Position numbers and translations under genes: made by a program
Shown: positions 14,001-23,278 of the stretch, one piece after another
Layout: each line of letters opens with the position of its first letter
Numbering within the stretch: position 1 is the first letter of the stretch
Assembly: GCA_003550325.1 (NCBI GenBank)
Contig: QKWP01000123.1
Span: 263,749-327,748 of the forward strand
Origin: Gigaspora rosea
Lineage: Eukaryota > Glomeromycota > Glomeromycetes > Diversisporales > Gigasporaceae
Direction: 5' to 3'
Length of the DNA: 64,000 nucleotides
The notes under the pieces: generated by a model
What the model was told of the DNA's origin: nothing
What the model saw: only the letters and a program-made list of their open reading frames with translations
Database searches by the model: none

Positions 14001-14205
14001 TTTTTTCATCCAAACTTAAATTGGTATCGATTTTAAGGCATTTAAGTGCAACCATTAATTCACAATCTTTCCATTCGCATTTAAAGACCTTTCCAAATGC
14101 TCCAGTACCAATAATTATGGGGTTTGAAAATTTATTATATTCGAGATAATTAATATGCCCATCAGAAATAGATTTTTCAAGCCATTCTTCTGGTGTATTC
14201 GCCAT
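11018..14205 (-). CDS. Protein kinase with RNI-type leucine-rich repeats
   Basis: Start ATG is at 14205 (MANTPEEWLEKSISDGHINY). I place exons at 14205-13978, 13906-13843, 13771-13599 and 13500 onward; phases agree at each GT/AG junction. The kinase is complete: glycine loop GTGAFGKV, lysine in MVALKC, HRDLHSKN across the third intron, DFGLS, and YIEPQ in place of APE, the form usual in Rhizophagus TKL-like kinases. A linker follows (CLKQCKFLEALGLFEEILKN, then DLSGHRFELKNLDELMHVLC) and about 20 LRRs of 28 residues. One extra A in a homopolymer near 12345 shifts the frame inside the LRRs, and an N at 11964 marks a contig join, so the tail may be an assembly problem rather than real damage. The substrate is unknown; the LRRs probably bind a protein partner. 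Confidence 0.75.
11964..11964. other. Assembly join (N) in the LRR array
   Basis: A single N sits inside the 84-bp array. The sequence before it (about 11840-11963) is almost identical to 12381-12493, so repeat copies near the join may be missing, duplicated or out of order. Confidence 0.9.
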
Positions 14206-14241
14206 GACTTTTCGTAAGTATTTATCTAGGTCAAAGAAATA

Positions 14242-14280
14242 GTACGTACGTACGTACGTGCAATTTATAAGTACGTACAT
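14242..14280. repeat. (GTAC)n microsatellite
   Basis: A run of ACGT/GTAC tetramers at 14242-14260 and again at 14270-14279 lies just upstream of the kinase-LRR start codon. Similar runs are at 26846-26873 and 35839-35850. The unit is self-complementary. Confidence 0.8.
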
Positions 14281-14404
14281 ACTATGTTGTACAGTATTTA
14301 ATTCCACCAAATACGTATATACTAACAATATAAATTAGGGAAAGCTACTGACACATCATCCATGTGACTTGTGGAAACAACATTGGCCGGAGTTAGGGTT
14401 TAAA

Positions 14405-14625
14405 TTTTAGTAATGCCGATCCGTAGCAATCGCCAATTAAATTTCATGTGACTTTCATATCGCGTTTTAAAAGCGTTGAGAAATCGGGAAATCGGAGGGT
14501 CCGTCGATGAATCACGAGATCGGTTTCGTACAACCGTCAATGGGTCGATTTGGGTCGAAAGAGGCGTGTTAGATTTGGCTGAGCGGTTAGGTAGAGTTTC
14601 AGGCTTGCGTAGTAAAAGTTTAGCG
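14405..14625 (-). repeat. Dispersed GC-richer repeat, copy 1
   Basis: On the minus strand this contains CTCAGCCAAATCTAACACGC followed by a block around CGTGATTCATCGACGGA. Copies in plus orientation lie at about 17580-17680 and 37325-37450. The block is much richer in GC than its surroundings. The family is unknown to me; no protein domain or terminal repeat is recognised. Confidence 0.6.
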
Positions 14626-14640
14626 TAGTGTAGCAATTAA

Positions 14641-15782
14641 CGAATGTGTACCAAGTATTTATGTATCGGGTTATATAATTTTATTACTCTTAATAAAGAC
14701 AAGTTTTGGAATCGTATATATATATATATAGATGTGGTAGATTATATGTGTTATTGAAGCAAAGTGGGAATTGAATATTGTTCCAAAGGGCCAAAACGGC
14801 CTTTATTTATAATCATTAAAGCAAATATTTACATGTGCAGGAATTTACTTTATCAATGTGATCCTTAGCATACCCTTATTAAACCGCTTAATCATTATCA
14901 GCATTATTATCTTTATTCGTTTTTATGCTGATAATACCTTGATCCCTTGCATTCCGGAATTCCAACGTCATCTCCACTTTCGGAATTCCCGAGTCACGCG
15001 GGCACGTGCCTGCCATCAGGTTGCGTTTCGGGACTCACAGCGTCATTTGATATGTAGCTCCATTACAAACGTTAAAAACTAGTTTACTGAAACCTAACGC
15101 AAATTTGCTAAAATTACGTAAATTACGGTAATTTTACAACCTTATTGGCGCTAAATTTTCTTTTTACTAAGTTAATATTCCTTCAGCTTCTAGGCATGTT
15201 TTATCTATATCAAGATTACGGGGTGCCAAAATACCCTGATCCGTATGTATCAAGCGGAAACTTGATCCACTAATATCCAATGTCTCAGGATAATTTTATT
15301 TCTAACATCAATCTAAAGTGAGCCCTAACCCTAATATAAAATAATGTGATCTGCCCATCCTAAAATTAGCCAATAAATCTGGTATTAGATATTGATATTA
15401 AATTAGTGTATTATTGTATTCTTTTATTCTACTTTTTTGAATTTTTAGTTTTTATTTTTTTTTTTAACCTTAAATCTTATATTAAATAGAATTGAATTCA
15501 AGTTTATTAGAATTCTATTGTAATTTTTTCAATTTAAAACCGATAAACATTTGATTTTGACGTACAAAAAGAATAAAATGAAAAATACTTTAAAATTTGT
15601 GCTTAAATTTGCCATTCAAACTGCATTAAGTCCTTTAATTGGCAGTTAATGAAACTATCTTGTCATTGAATATTTAATGAATTTACTAACATCTGTTAAA
15701 CGATTATGCATTCGGATAATAGAAATTGGAGCGTATGTTCTGCTTCATTTTTCAATTTATGCAAATTATTAGCTGATATCTG
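14641..15782. other. Intergenic stretch with a GC-richer island
   Basis: The part at about 14940-15060 is richer in GC than its neighbours and contains paired GGAATTCC words, but no gene is supported. The rest is AT-rich. The start of the duplicated Kelch segment lies at about 15783. Confidence 0.45.
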
Positions 15783-16134
15783 TTCATTTGTGAATAAAGA
15801 AATAACGTGTTATTTTATAATCAGTACAACTTTACTAATAAAAAAAATTTATTCTAGATGAAAAATGGGACATTTCATGTTTACTTAAATGCTAAGTATC
15901 AAATTAAATTTATGTACATTCATATTTTTCTTATTTTTTTTTGCTGATAAAGCCTTTTTCAATAATATAAATTAATTTTGCGTGACTTCATTATCATGGT
16001 AGGTATTCCATATACAGGCGTTTCACGCATTCGTTCCGGGCGTAGGTATTCAAGATGCATAAACAACGGACATACACTTTCATACGTTCATAGTAGATTC
16101 AGCTATTTCAATAATTTTATTCAGTTTTTACAAA

Positions 16135-17345
16135 TTAAAATATAGTAGTAAAGATAATTGTAGCTAAAATAATTCCGCATACGCCAACTACAATTACTAT
16201 ATATAATTTGTCATTATTTGATTGCGTTTCAACAAATATTGTTTTGCTTGCAGTGGATGTGACCCAAGCATAATATTGTACGCCAAAAATATAAAGATTA
16301 TTGTCATGTGCTATATTCTCGGCCTGAATACTAAAAATTAGATAATTACAATGATTTATATATGTAAATCTTAAAAAATAAATATAACTACCAAATGCAA
16401 GAACATATAATTTTCGTGTAATGTGGCAAAATGTTCTGAAAGTGGCAATGGTGCATTTATCGATGAAAGATTTGGAGTTGGCCACACCCTAGATATTGTA
16501 TTTAATGCTACAAAATTATAATGCACTATATTGGTGCCATTAGTATTTATTGAATCACCATATACAATAACATCTCCACTTTTGGCTAATAAAAGGCAAT
16601 AACATTTAGTAAAGTTAAATATCAAAAATTAAAAAGTCTTGATGAATAGGTTTTCCACTAGGTTTTTTATTTTTATTAACTCTACTGAAGATTACAAATA
16701 AATTTTTTATGTAATGTGATAATTGTAATAGTTGGTAGCGCTTGTAATAACCTAGTGGGTAACCTATCTTACATTGATGTCATTATATGTAGCATACTTA
16801 AGACATCAGAATTCCCACTATGAGATTAGATAGTAGAACCACCAAAAGTCTAAAAAATATTATATTCACACAATTAGTTTTGAATAAACTTAATAATAGT
16901 AATAATAATAATAATAATCGTGTACACCACTTTAGAAACCAGGCATAAGATTTTGTGTCAAATATCCAAATAATAATCGTGTACACCACTTTAGAAACCA
17001 GGCATAAGATTTTGTGTCAAATATCCAAATATAAATGTGATAAAACAAGTTTCAAGAATAAATATTTAACATTAAAAATGCAATGAAAATATATATATAT
17101 ATATATATTTAAATCATTCCTTATTCAAATTATCAAGAGCTCCTCCAATAACTGAATTTTCACCAAAATAAATAATCAGACCATTTTGTAATAACACTGC
17201 AGCATAAGCAGTAGATATATCATAATTCAGTGATTGAGGTAGCGTCGTCCTGTCATAGTAGTGATATTAAGTATATTCGTATCGTTATAACAAACAGCTG
17301 TCGAATTACTATAAAAATCTGTTCTCCAAGAATAAAAATTTTACC
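16135..17345 (-). pseudogene. Kelch-repeat membrane protein, truncated copy 2
   Basis: This is a direct, closely similar duplicate of 1.5-3.0 kb; the homology begins in the 3' flank at about 15783. It keeps the membrane helix (VIVVGVCGIILATIIF, ending at 16135) and the blade CLLLAKSGDVIVYGDS. Upstream pieces are at about 16740-16850 and 17120-17330, including a 60-bp tandem duplication at 16920-17040. The 5' part, which encodes the N-terminus in copy 1, is cut off at about 17345, where a MITE remnant begins. The last two exons still overlap in different frames. I call it a pseudogene. Confidence 0.6.
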
Positions 17346-17545
17346 GCTATTATCAGAAGGGTGGGTGGTTCGCATAGTAAAATTTTAAATAAATTTTTTT
17401 TTCAAAAAAATTTTTCCAAATTGTTCCGTGACTATAAAAAAATTTTTCGAAATGTCCCGCAGCCCTATGTATATCTATCAAAATTTTTTTTACTATAAGG
17501 GAGGGGGGTAATGTAAAACATATAATCAACTTGGTCTGGCCTTAC
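17346..17545. mobile_element. AGGCCA-family MITE remnant (right part)
   Basis: This matches the right-hand and central parts of the outer MITE at 21386-21914, ending in ACTTGGTCTGGCCTTA, but lacks the left terminal repeat. It also lacks the inner insertion present there and so represents the empty site of the inner element. It truncates Kelch copy 2. Confidence 0.75.
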
Positions 17546-17579
17546 CTAAGTCATAAATATTATAAATCACATTCGTTTA

Positions 17580-17800
17580 TTAACCACTGACCTAAAGTAA
17601 CAAATTGCCGGTTACACGAAGCACATCCCGTGACTCATCGACAGACTCGCCGATTTTCGAGATTGTCAACGGCATTACGGTATTATGGTATTACTTACGG
17701 TATTATTTACGCCATTACGGCGATACAGCATTACGGCATTACGGCATCACGGCTCAACGCAATTACGGCAAAAAATACGGCATGTACCGTAACCGTATTA
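17580..17800 (+). repeat. Dispersed repeat copy 2 plus ATTACGGC-type simple repeat
   Basis: Positions 17580-17680 hold the second copy of the GC-richer dispersed repeat (CGTGACTCATCGACAGA). From 17675 to 17790 the words TTACGG and ATTACGGC recur about ten times with changing spacing. The short reading frames here (17605-17836) only reflect this repeat. Confidence 0.6.
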
Positions 17801-18014
17801 ATTTGTAAAATTAATTCTATCACCAACTATAGTTAGAATATGAGATTTATATGAGTAATGCCAAGAGAAAATGAGAATTCAATAATTTGTAACTTATATA
17901 ATTGAAGCCCTATTTTCCCTTGCCGTCTTCATATACCCTAAGCATGGTTTTGTTTGCAACAACCAGCATGTAGACTATTCTCCGTGAATGCATATTCTAC
18001 AAGTGCACTTTTTG

Positions 18015-18310
18015 TCATTAACTAGTCAACTTTAGTTAATCATTGTCGCAGATTAAACTGAAATCAGATTAAAATGAAACTGGGGACCTCTCTTGCTCAC
18101 CTTTAAAGCTTATAAAACCCACATATACTCGTTTATTAATAACCCTAACCCTAAACCCTAACCCTAATGCTAAAAAAACCCCTAAAAAATGTCCCCTAAA
18201 AAATTTTAAAATTTTGCTTAAAAAATAGAAAATTTTCATTTTAATCCGATTTCATTTTAATCTGTCACAATCATTATATCGACTAACTAAAGTCGATTGT
18301 TTTAGATCGA
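18015..18310. mobile_element. Foldback MITE with telomere-like loop
   Basis: Inverted arms of roughly 60 bp (left includes CAGATTAAAATGAAAC-like text at about 18050-18085; the right arm repeats it inverted at about 18235-18300) enclose a loop that contains several CCCTAA units at about 18140-18170. No coding capacity. It lies about 200 bp upstream of the exonuclease gene and could supply part of its promoter region. Confidence 0.65.
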
Positions 18311-18503
18311 CTACTATGAATATAAATGCGTGGTTCACAAGACAATCCCGAAAATACCTGTGTAAACAACACCTTCGAAGTTGGTTGAAATAGTAAACTA
18401 TCCTCTTCATTTTACTCTTATTATTAACTTCAAGGAAATAGCATAAAGTTAAAAAAATATTGTTTTCTCACTCTTAAAGACGAAATATATACTAAATTTT
18501 ACT

Positions 18504-20623
18504 ATGACAATGAATCAAAAGATATTCGTTTTGTTGATTATTACTTTGTTCTTTAATAGTTTAGTGCTATCTGACACTCCTTGTCAAGAGCCATCTTCCA
18601 GCGGTAGCAGTAAGTTCAATTTTTTTAAAAAAATATTAAAGTTGAACAAGCATAACAGTAAAAAAAATTATTATTTGTTAGTTAATGAGCAAAATTCAAC
18701 GTAAGTGTATCTATTGAATTTTTTTTATTTATTAACTTTAATTTGTTTTTTATTTAGAATTTAATAAATTCTTTTATCAGAGATATTTTAGCAATAGATT
18801 GTGAATTTGTTCATTTCTTTGAGCCAGGAACCAGAAATCATTTAAGAAAAACTGGCTTGGCTCAAGTAGCTATAGTGAATTATAATGGTGATGTAGTATA
18901 TAATAGATATGTACATCCAGATGAGCCAGAAAACCTTTGGGAACATAGCAGAAAAAAGGAGTTCCTTCAGAATAGTAGTAAGTACTCATCAATTTTTGCA
19001 ATTTATATTATTGAAAATTCTAAACAGATTCAATATTTTAGGCCATAGTTTTGCAGAAGTACAAGCAGATGTAATTCAAATAATAAGGGGAAAGATGCTA
19101 GTCGGTTTTGGAATAATATTGGATTTAATAGTAAATATTCTGTAATTTTATTAATTTATATATTTATGAGTTTAAATATTAAAGTTTTTAATTATTGCAA
19201 TTTAAAGGAATTAAAACTAGAGCATCCATACCAATTGATACGTGAAGTTTCATTTTGTCAAGAATGTTTGAGAATAAATGGACAATCATACAGTTTGAAA
19301 GATATGGCTGAAAAGTTACTTAATATTACTATTCATTTGGATCCGCGTGATCATGAGGCAGTAAGCTTAATTTATAATTTTAATAAAAAGTCAATATTGA
19401 TATAAATAGTTTTAATTTAATAAGTATATATTATTAGGTTACAGATGCTACTGTAACCATGGACCTGTTTAAAAGACTCCAAAATTATTCGGATCAAATG
19501 ATACCACCTTCCGATTTCTATCTAAAACATAAGAATATAGACTTTATACCAACTACTCCAACCTGCGGACCCCCTCCAGAGTAATTATTTTTGTGCATTA
19601 ATTTTATTTTACTTGATTTATATTAAAAGTTTAAATAAATCCATTTTATTAGAGCATATTTAGCAATAAATTGCATGCAAATTCTTACTGGTCCTGATTT
19701 CTTAAGAAATCGTGCAGCTGCTCAAGTAACATTAGTGAATTATACAGCAGCAATAGTGAATAATACTATTAATACAGGTATAATACTAGATATATATGTA
19801 CGGCCAGTTAAGGAAATCACGGATTATCTAACCAATATTAGTGGAATTACAAAAGAGATAATAGATACAAAATGCAAGTATATTAAAAAAAATTGTTATT
19901 CAGAATTACTATTATTATTGCATAATCTAAATATTTAAATTCGATATTTTTAGCAATTAATTTCACTTATGCACAAGAATTAGTACCTGAGAAAATAGAA
20001 GACAAGATTATTATTGGTTGGGGAATTTATCATCTTCTTGATGTAGATATTTCGTAATTTTCATTTATTGATATGTTAAGTTTAAATGAGTTTAAATGAG
20101 TTTAAATTAAGGTTTTTTTTTATTGCAATTATGAAGTTATTAAATATAGATATAGATCATCAAAAATTGCGTAATATTCAGAATTTGCCACCTTATTTAA
20201 AGAATCCTCGGTCAGTAGCTAGGATGGCAAAAGAACAACTTAATTTTGAAGTTACAAATAACGGAACACCATCTTCGGTATCTAATCTACAATTTTGATA
20301 ACATTTTATATTAAATTCTTTGGCTAAGTACTGTATATTAATAATTTTAATCAAATACTGCATATTGATAGTTTAATCTGGCATTAGCTTCTATGAATTT
20401 GTACAAAAAATATGAAGCAGAGGGAAACAAAATGATACCAAAACGACGAAAACCAAAAAAGACAACAAGCAGTTTATCTTCAACCATATCTATTTTTTCG
20501 ACAACATTCTCAACTAGAACTATTTTAACTCAGTTTGAAACTCAAGCATCAACCACATGTGTGTTGTGTACAACTGGAGCTTTATTTACATTGGGCAGAG
20601 TCAATTGTTGTAATATTTTATAG
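18504..20623 (+). CDS. Signal-peptide protein with active-type and dead DEDDh exonuclease domains
   Basis: Nine exons fit: 18504-18700, 18781-18977, 19042-19130, 19208-19360, 19438-19580, 19653-19873, 19954-20053, 20112-20277, 20372-20623, giving about 505 residues. The N-terminus is a clear signal peptide (MNQKIFVLLIITLFFNSLVLS). Domain 1 is ISG20/REXO4-like: AIDCEFV (Exo I), GFGIILDL (Exo II), DHEAVTDA (Exo III, H and D). Domain 2 is homologous but has AINCMQI, GWGIYHLL and TPSSFNLALASMNLY at these sites, so no catalytic acid or histidine remains. The exon 6 donor would be GC (GCAAGT), and the exon 8 acceptor is the least certain. The tail is basic (PKRRKPKK) then Ser/Thr-rich. Expected activity is 3'-5' cleavage of RNA or DNA; secretion or ER residence is inferred. 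Confidence 0.75.
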
Positions 20624-21385
20624 TTGTTACTTACAGATAATTTTTGCTTTTAGTTTTATAACTATATTAATAAACTAGTGCAATGGGTATCATTTATCTT
20701 ATTTAGGCTTTTTTTTTAACCCATTTAATTGTTTAATAATCAATTAATTGGCTAAAAAGCAATATAATAAATATTAGTGATAGCTGATTGTTTCAATATT
20801 TCGATTAGTAAACCTACCAATTAAATCAATATGAATGAGAATTGCATACATATCATATAAATTTTTTTTTTTAAAAAAAAAAAAGAAGTAATCTGCCAAA
20901 CTAGCTTGAATAAGCAATTAGTCTAAGTATAAAAATAAGAATATTTCAAGTATTTCAATTAAAGTTATCATAATATTTAGCAGTTAAATCAATATGTAAA
21001 TTACCAACTAAATTAAAAGAGGTATTCTCAAGCGTCAACCTCAATGTGATTAGTAAGTAATTGGTAAATTTGGTAAAAAATTTTTATACTTAGTTAAATG
21101 TAATTATTTATCATTTATTTATTATTTTTTTTTTGCGTAGGATTGGATCAGATCTTACAGGGGTTTACTAATTTCTTCCCCAAGTTACCATTGATCGAAT
21201 GAATCTCATTTTTCATTGGCAGACTAACGATGTATGTACAGTACATGTGGCGGGCGACTTTGTCGATTGCTTGCAATTTTAAAATTTTTAATTTCTATTG
21301 GTAATTTGATATTGATTAGCGATGATTTGTAGGCTAGCAATAAGGGACTTATAAGGGAATAATTTTACCTTTTATAAGCTTTTTT
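20624..21385. other. AT-rich spacer
   Basis: This is the 3' flank of the exonuclease gene. It contains homopolymer runs and no supported gene. AATAAA-like words (for example near 20770) could serve polyadenylation. Confidence 0.4.
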
Positions 21386-21914
21386 AGGCCAGACCAAGTT
21401 GATTATGTGTTTACATTACCCCCTCTCCCCTCCAGGAGAGGGGGGGAGGGTGGTTCACATAGTAAAATTTTAAAAAAAATTTTCCAAATTGTTCTGTGAC
21501 TATATAAGGCCACGCAAAGTTGATTTTTCGTTTTGCATTACCCGCCGTCCCATTTTTTCAATTTTTTCATTTTTTTTTTTAGACACCCGAAGGAGACCTT
21601 AATTGTCCGTAATTGTCCGATAGGACTGACAGGAAAAATATGACTGCCGGCCAAATTTTTTGATTCCTTGTTGTGCAAAATGAAAATTAACCTTGTATAA
21701 CCTTAAAGTGAACATTATTCCATTTTGCAGTAAAATAAATTAAAAGAAAAATCCGTCCGTCCGTCCTGAATTTTGAAATCCATGTAATGCAAACGAAAAA
21801 TCAACTTGCGTGGCCTAAAAATTTTCCGAAATATCCCGTAGCCGTATACATATTTATCTACTATGGGGGACTCTGCGGGGTAATGTAAAACACATAATCA
21901 ACTTGGTCTGGCCT
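21386..21914. mobile_element. AGGCCAGACC MITE (outer, interrupted)
   Basis: The ends are AGGCCAGACCAAGTTGATTA at 21386 and its complement ending at 21914, with arms of about 38 bp that continue to ATTACCCC. A purine/pyrimidine tract (CTCCCC...GAGGGG) follows the left arm. It is interrupted at 21505-21817 by a second MITE. The remnant at 17346-17545 shows the uninterrupted middle. Confidence 0.85.
21505..21817. mobile_element. AGGCCACGC MITE nested in the outer MITE
   Basis: The arms start AGGCCACGCAAAGTTGATTT (left) and its complement (right), about 34 bp, flanked by TA on both sides. The same site in the copy at 17346-17545 is empty (GACTATAAAAAAATTTTTCG), which proves insertion and supports a TA target duplication. 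Its arms are related to those of the host element, so one family has jumped into its cousin. Confidence 0.85.
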
Positions 21915-22587
21915 TATATTATTGCTCAAAATGAGAGTAAGGCTTTATTTTTAATAATATGTTAGAAAATGTAGAAATAATAGAAAGATTTTTATTTATG
22001 TTTTTTGAGTGATCAATTGTAAAAACGATTAATGTGGTTCAGGTTTAATATGATTTGTGGGTTGCTTTTTTGTTTAAACGGATAATAATGTATTATAGTT
22101 ATAATATTAATGAGTAAAATTAATTGAAAACAGTGTCGCATAGTATTTGGAGAGCTCTTACATTCAGTGAGGGCATGCTTATTGACATCGAAGGCATGGG
22201 GGGTTCGAATGATGGATATCGATTGGGTCACGTGGTGGGAAGTCGGTGTTACGGAAAAATTGTGTAAATTTTGTTCGTCATTAGAATTTACCTTATATTA
22301 GTTGTATGATTTTCTACAATGGTTTCAAACCCCTGATTTTGGTTTCGAACCCTCTACAGTGGCCTGAGACCCGTCCAGAATCACCGATATTGGTCTGAAA
22401 CCCAAGATGTTGGTTTCGAACCGATAGATTTTGAAAGTTATAAATGCAGCTGTTGAAATAATAAAGAGCGAGGAATTCTTTTTCCATTCCATTTTAATAT
22501 AATATAGCATTTATTTCGAATTCCATAATGAACATCCATTCCGCATAACCTATGTTTGCAACCCTGAACTAATTCGGTTGTTGCTTG

Positions 22588-23232
22588 ATTCCCCGAAAGT
22601 TAGTTCCCCGCCAGCTCATTTTTCCGACACTATATCCCCGACAGAATGTTCCACCTACAGCATTTTTTGTTGACAGAATCTTTCCTCGACATACCATGTT
22701 TTCGACCTGCCCTTACCTTGACATGACATATTTTCGAAAAGACATTTTACTGACATGACGTATTTCAGAAAGAATATTTTTCCGACATGACGTGTTTCCG
22801 ACATCTTTTTCCGACAAGATCTTTCCCCGACTATAAATATAATTATTGGGTAGAGTGATATATTTGTTATTATCACATCACATGATTAAGCACTCGGCCT
22901 AAATTAGGGTTAGAGTTAGGGTTAGATTAGGGTTAGGTGATAGTATAATTTAGGCCGAGTTGATAGTGCTAGTAAACAAATGACAATTTCACGTGATGTG
23001 ATGATCACTGGGTTTGTCGGAAAAAGTGCATTCAATAAAATTTAGTGTCGGAGAAAAGTCAAATTAGAAATATGTCATGTCAGATAAATGTCTTGTCGAA
23101 AATATGAGATGTCAAGGGAAGGGGATGTCGAGGAAAGATTCTGTCAACAAAAAGTGCTGTAGGTGAAACATTCTGTCGGGGATATAGTGTCGGAAAAATG
23201 AGCTGGCGGGTAACTAACTTTCGGGGAATCAT
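22588..23232. mobile_element. Large foldback element with CCGACA motifs and nested palindrome
   Basis: Arms of about 230 bp (left from ATTCCCCGAAAGTTAGTTCC at 22588, right ending CTTTCGGGGAAT at about 23232) are imperfect inverted copies. They are built from short units such as TTTTCCGACA and GACATGACGT repeated with about 13-20 bp spacing. The loop holds a second palindrome (ACTCGGCCTAAATTA at 22892, inverted at 22946-22960) whose own loop is TTAGGG-like. The minus-strand reading frame at 22655-22876 only reflects the repeat. No protein is encoded. Confidence 0.8.
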
Positions 23233-23278
23233 ACCGTAATCACTAATTCGACCTCAAGTCTCTCGCACGGTTGTAACA

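Noticed and set aside
14575-14605. tRNA or tRNA-derived SINE
   Set aside because: An A-box-like word is present but no B box follows and homology extends upstream of it.
18140-18172. Chromosome end (CCCTAA repeats)
   Set aside because: The run is short, imperfect, lies in a foldback loop, and unique sequence with genes continues on both sides.
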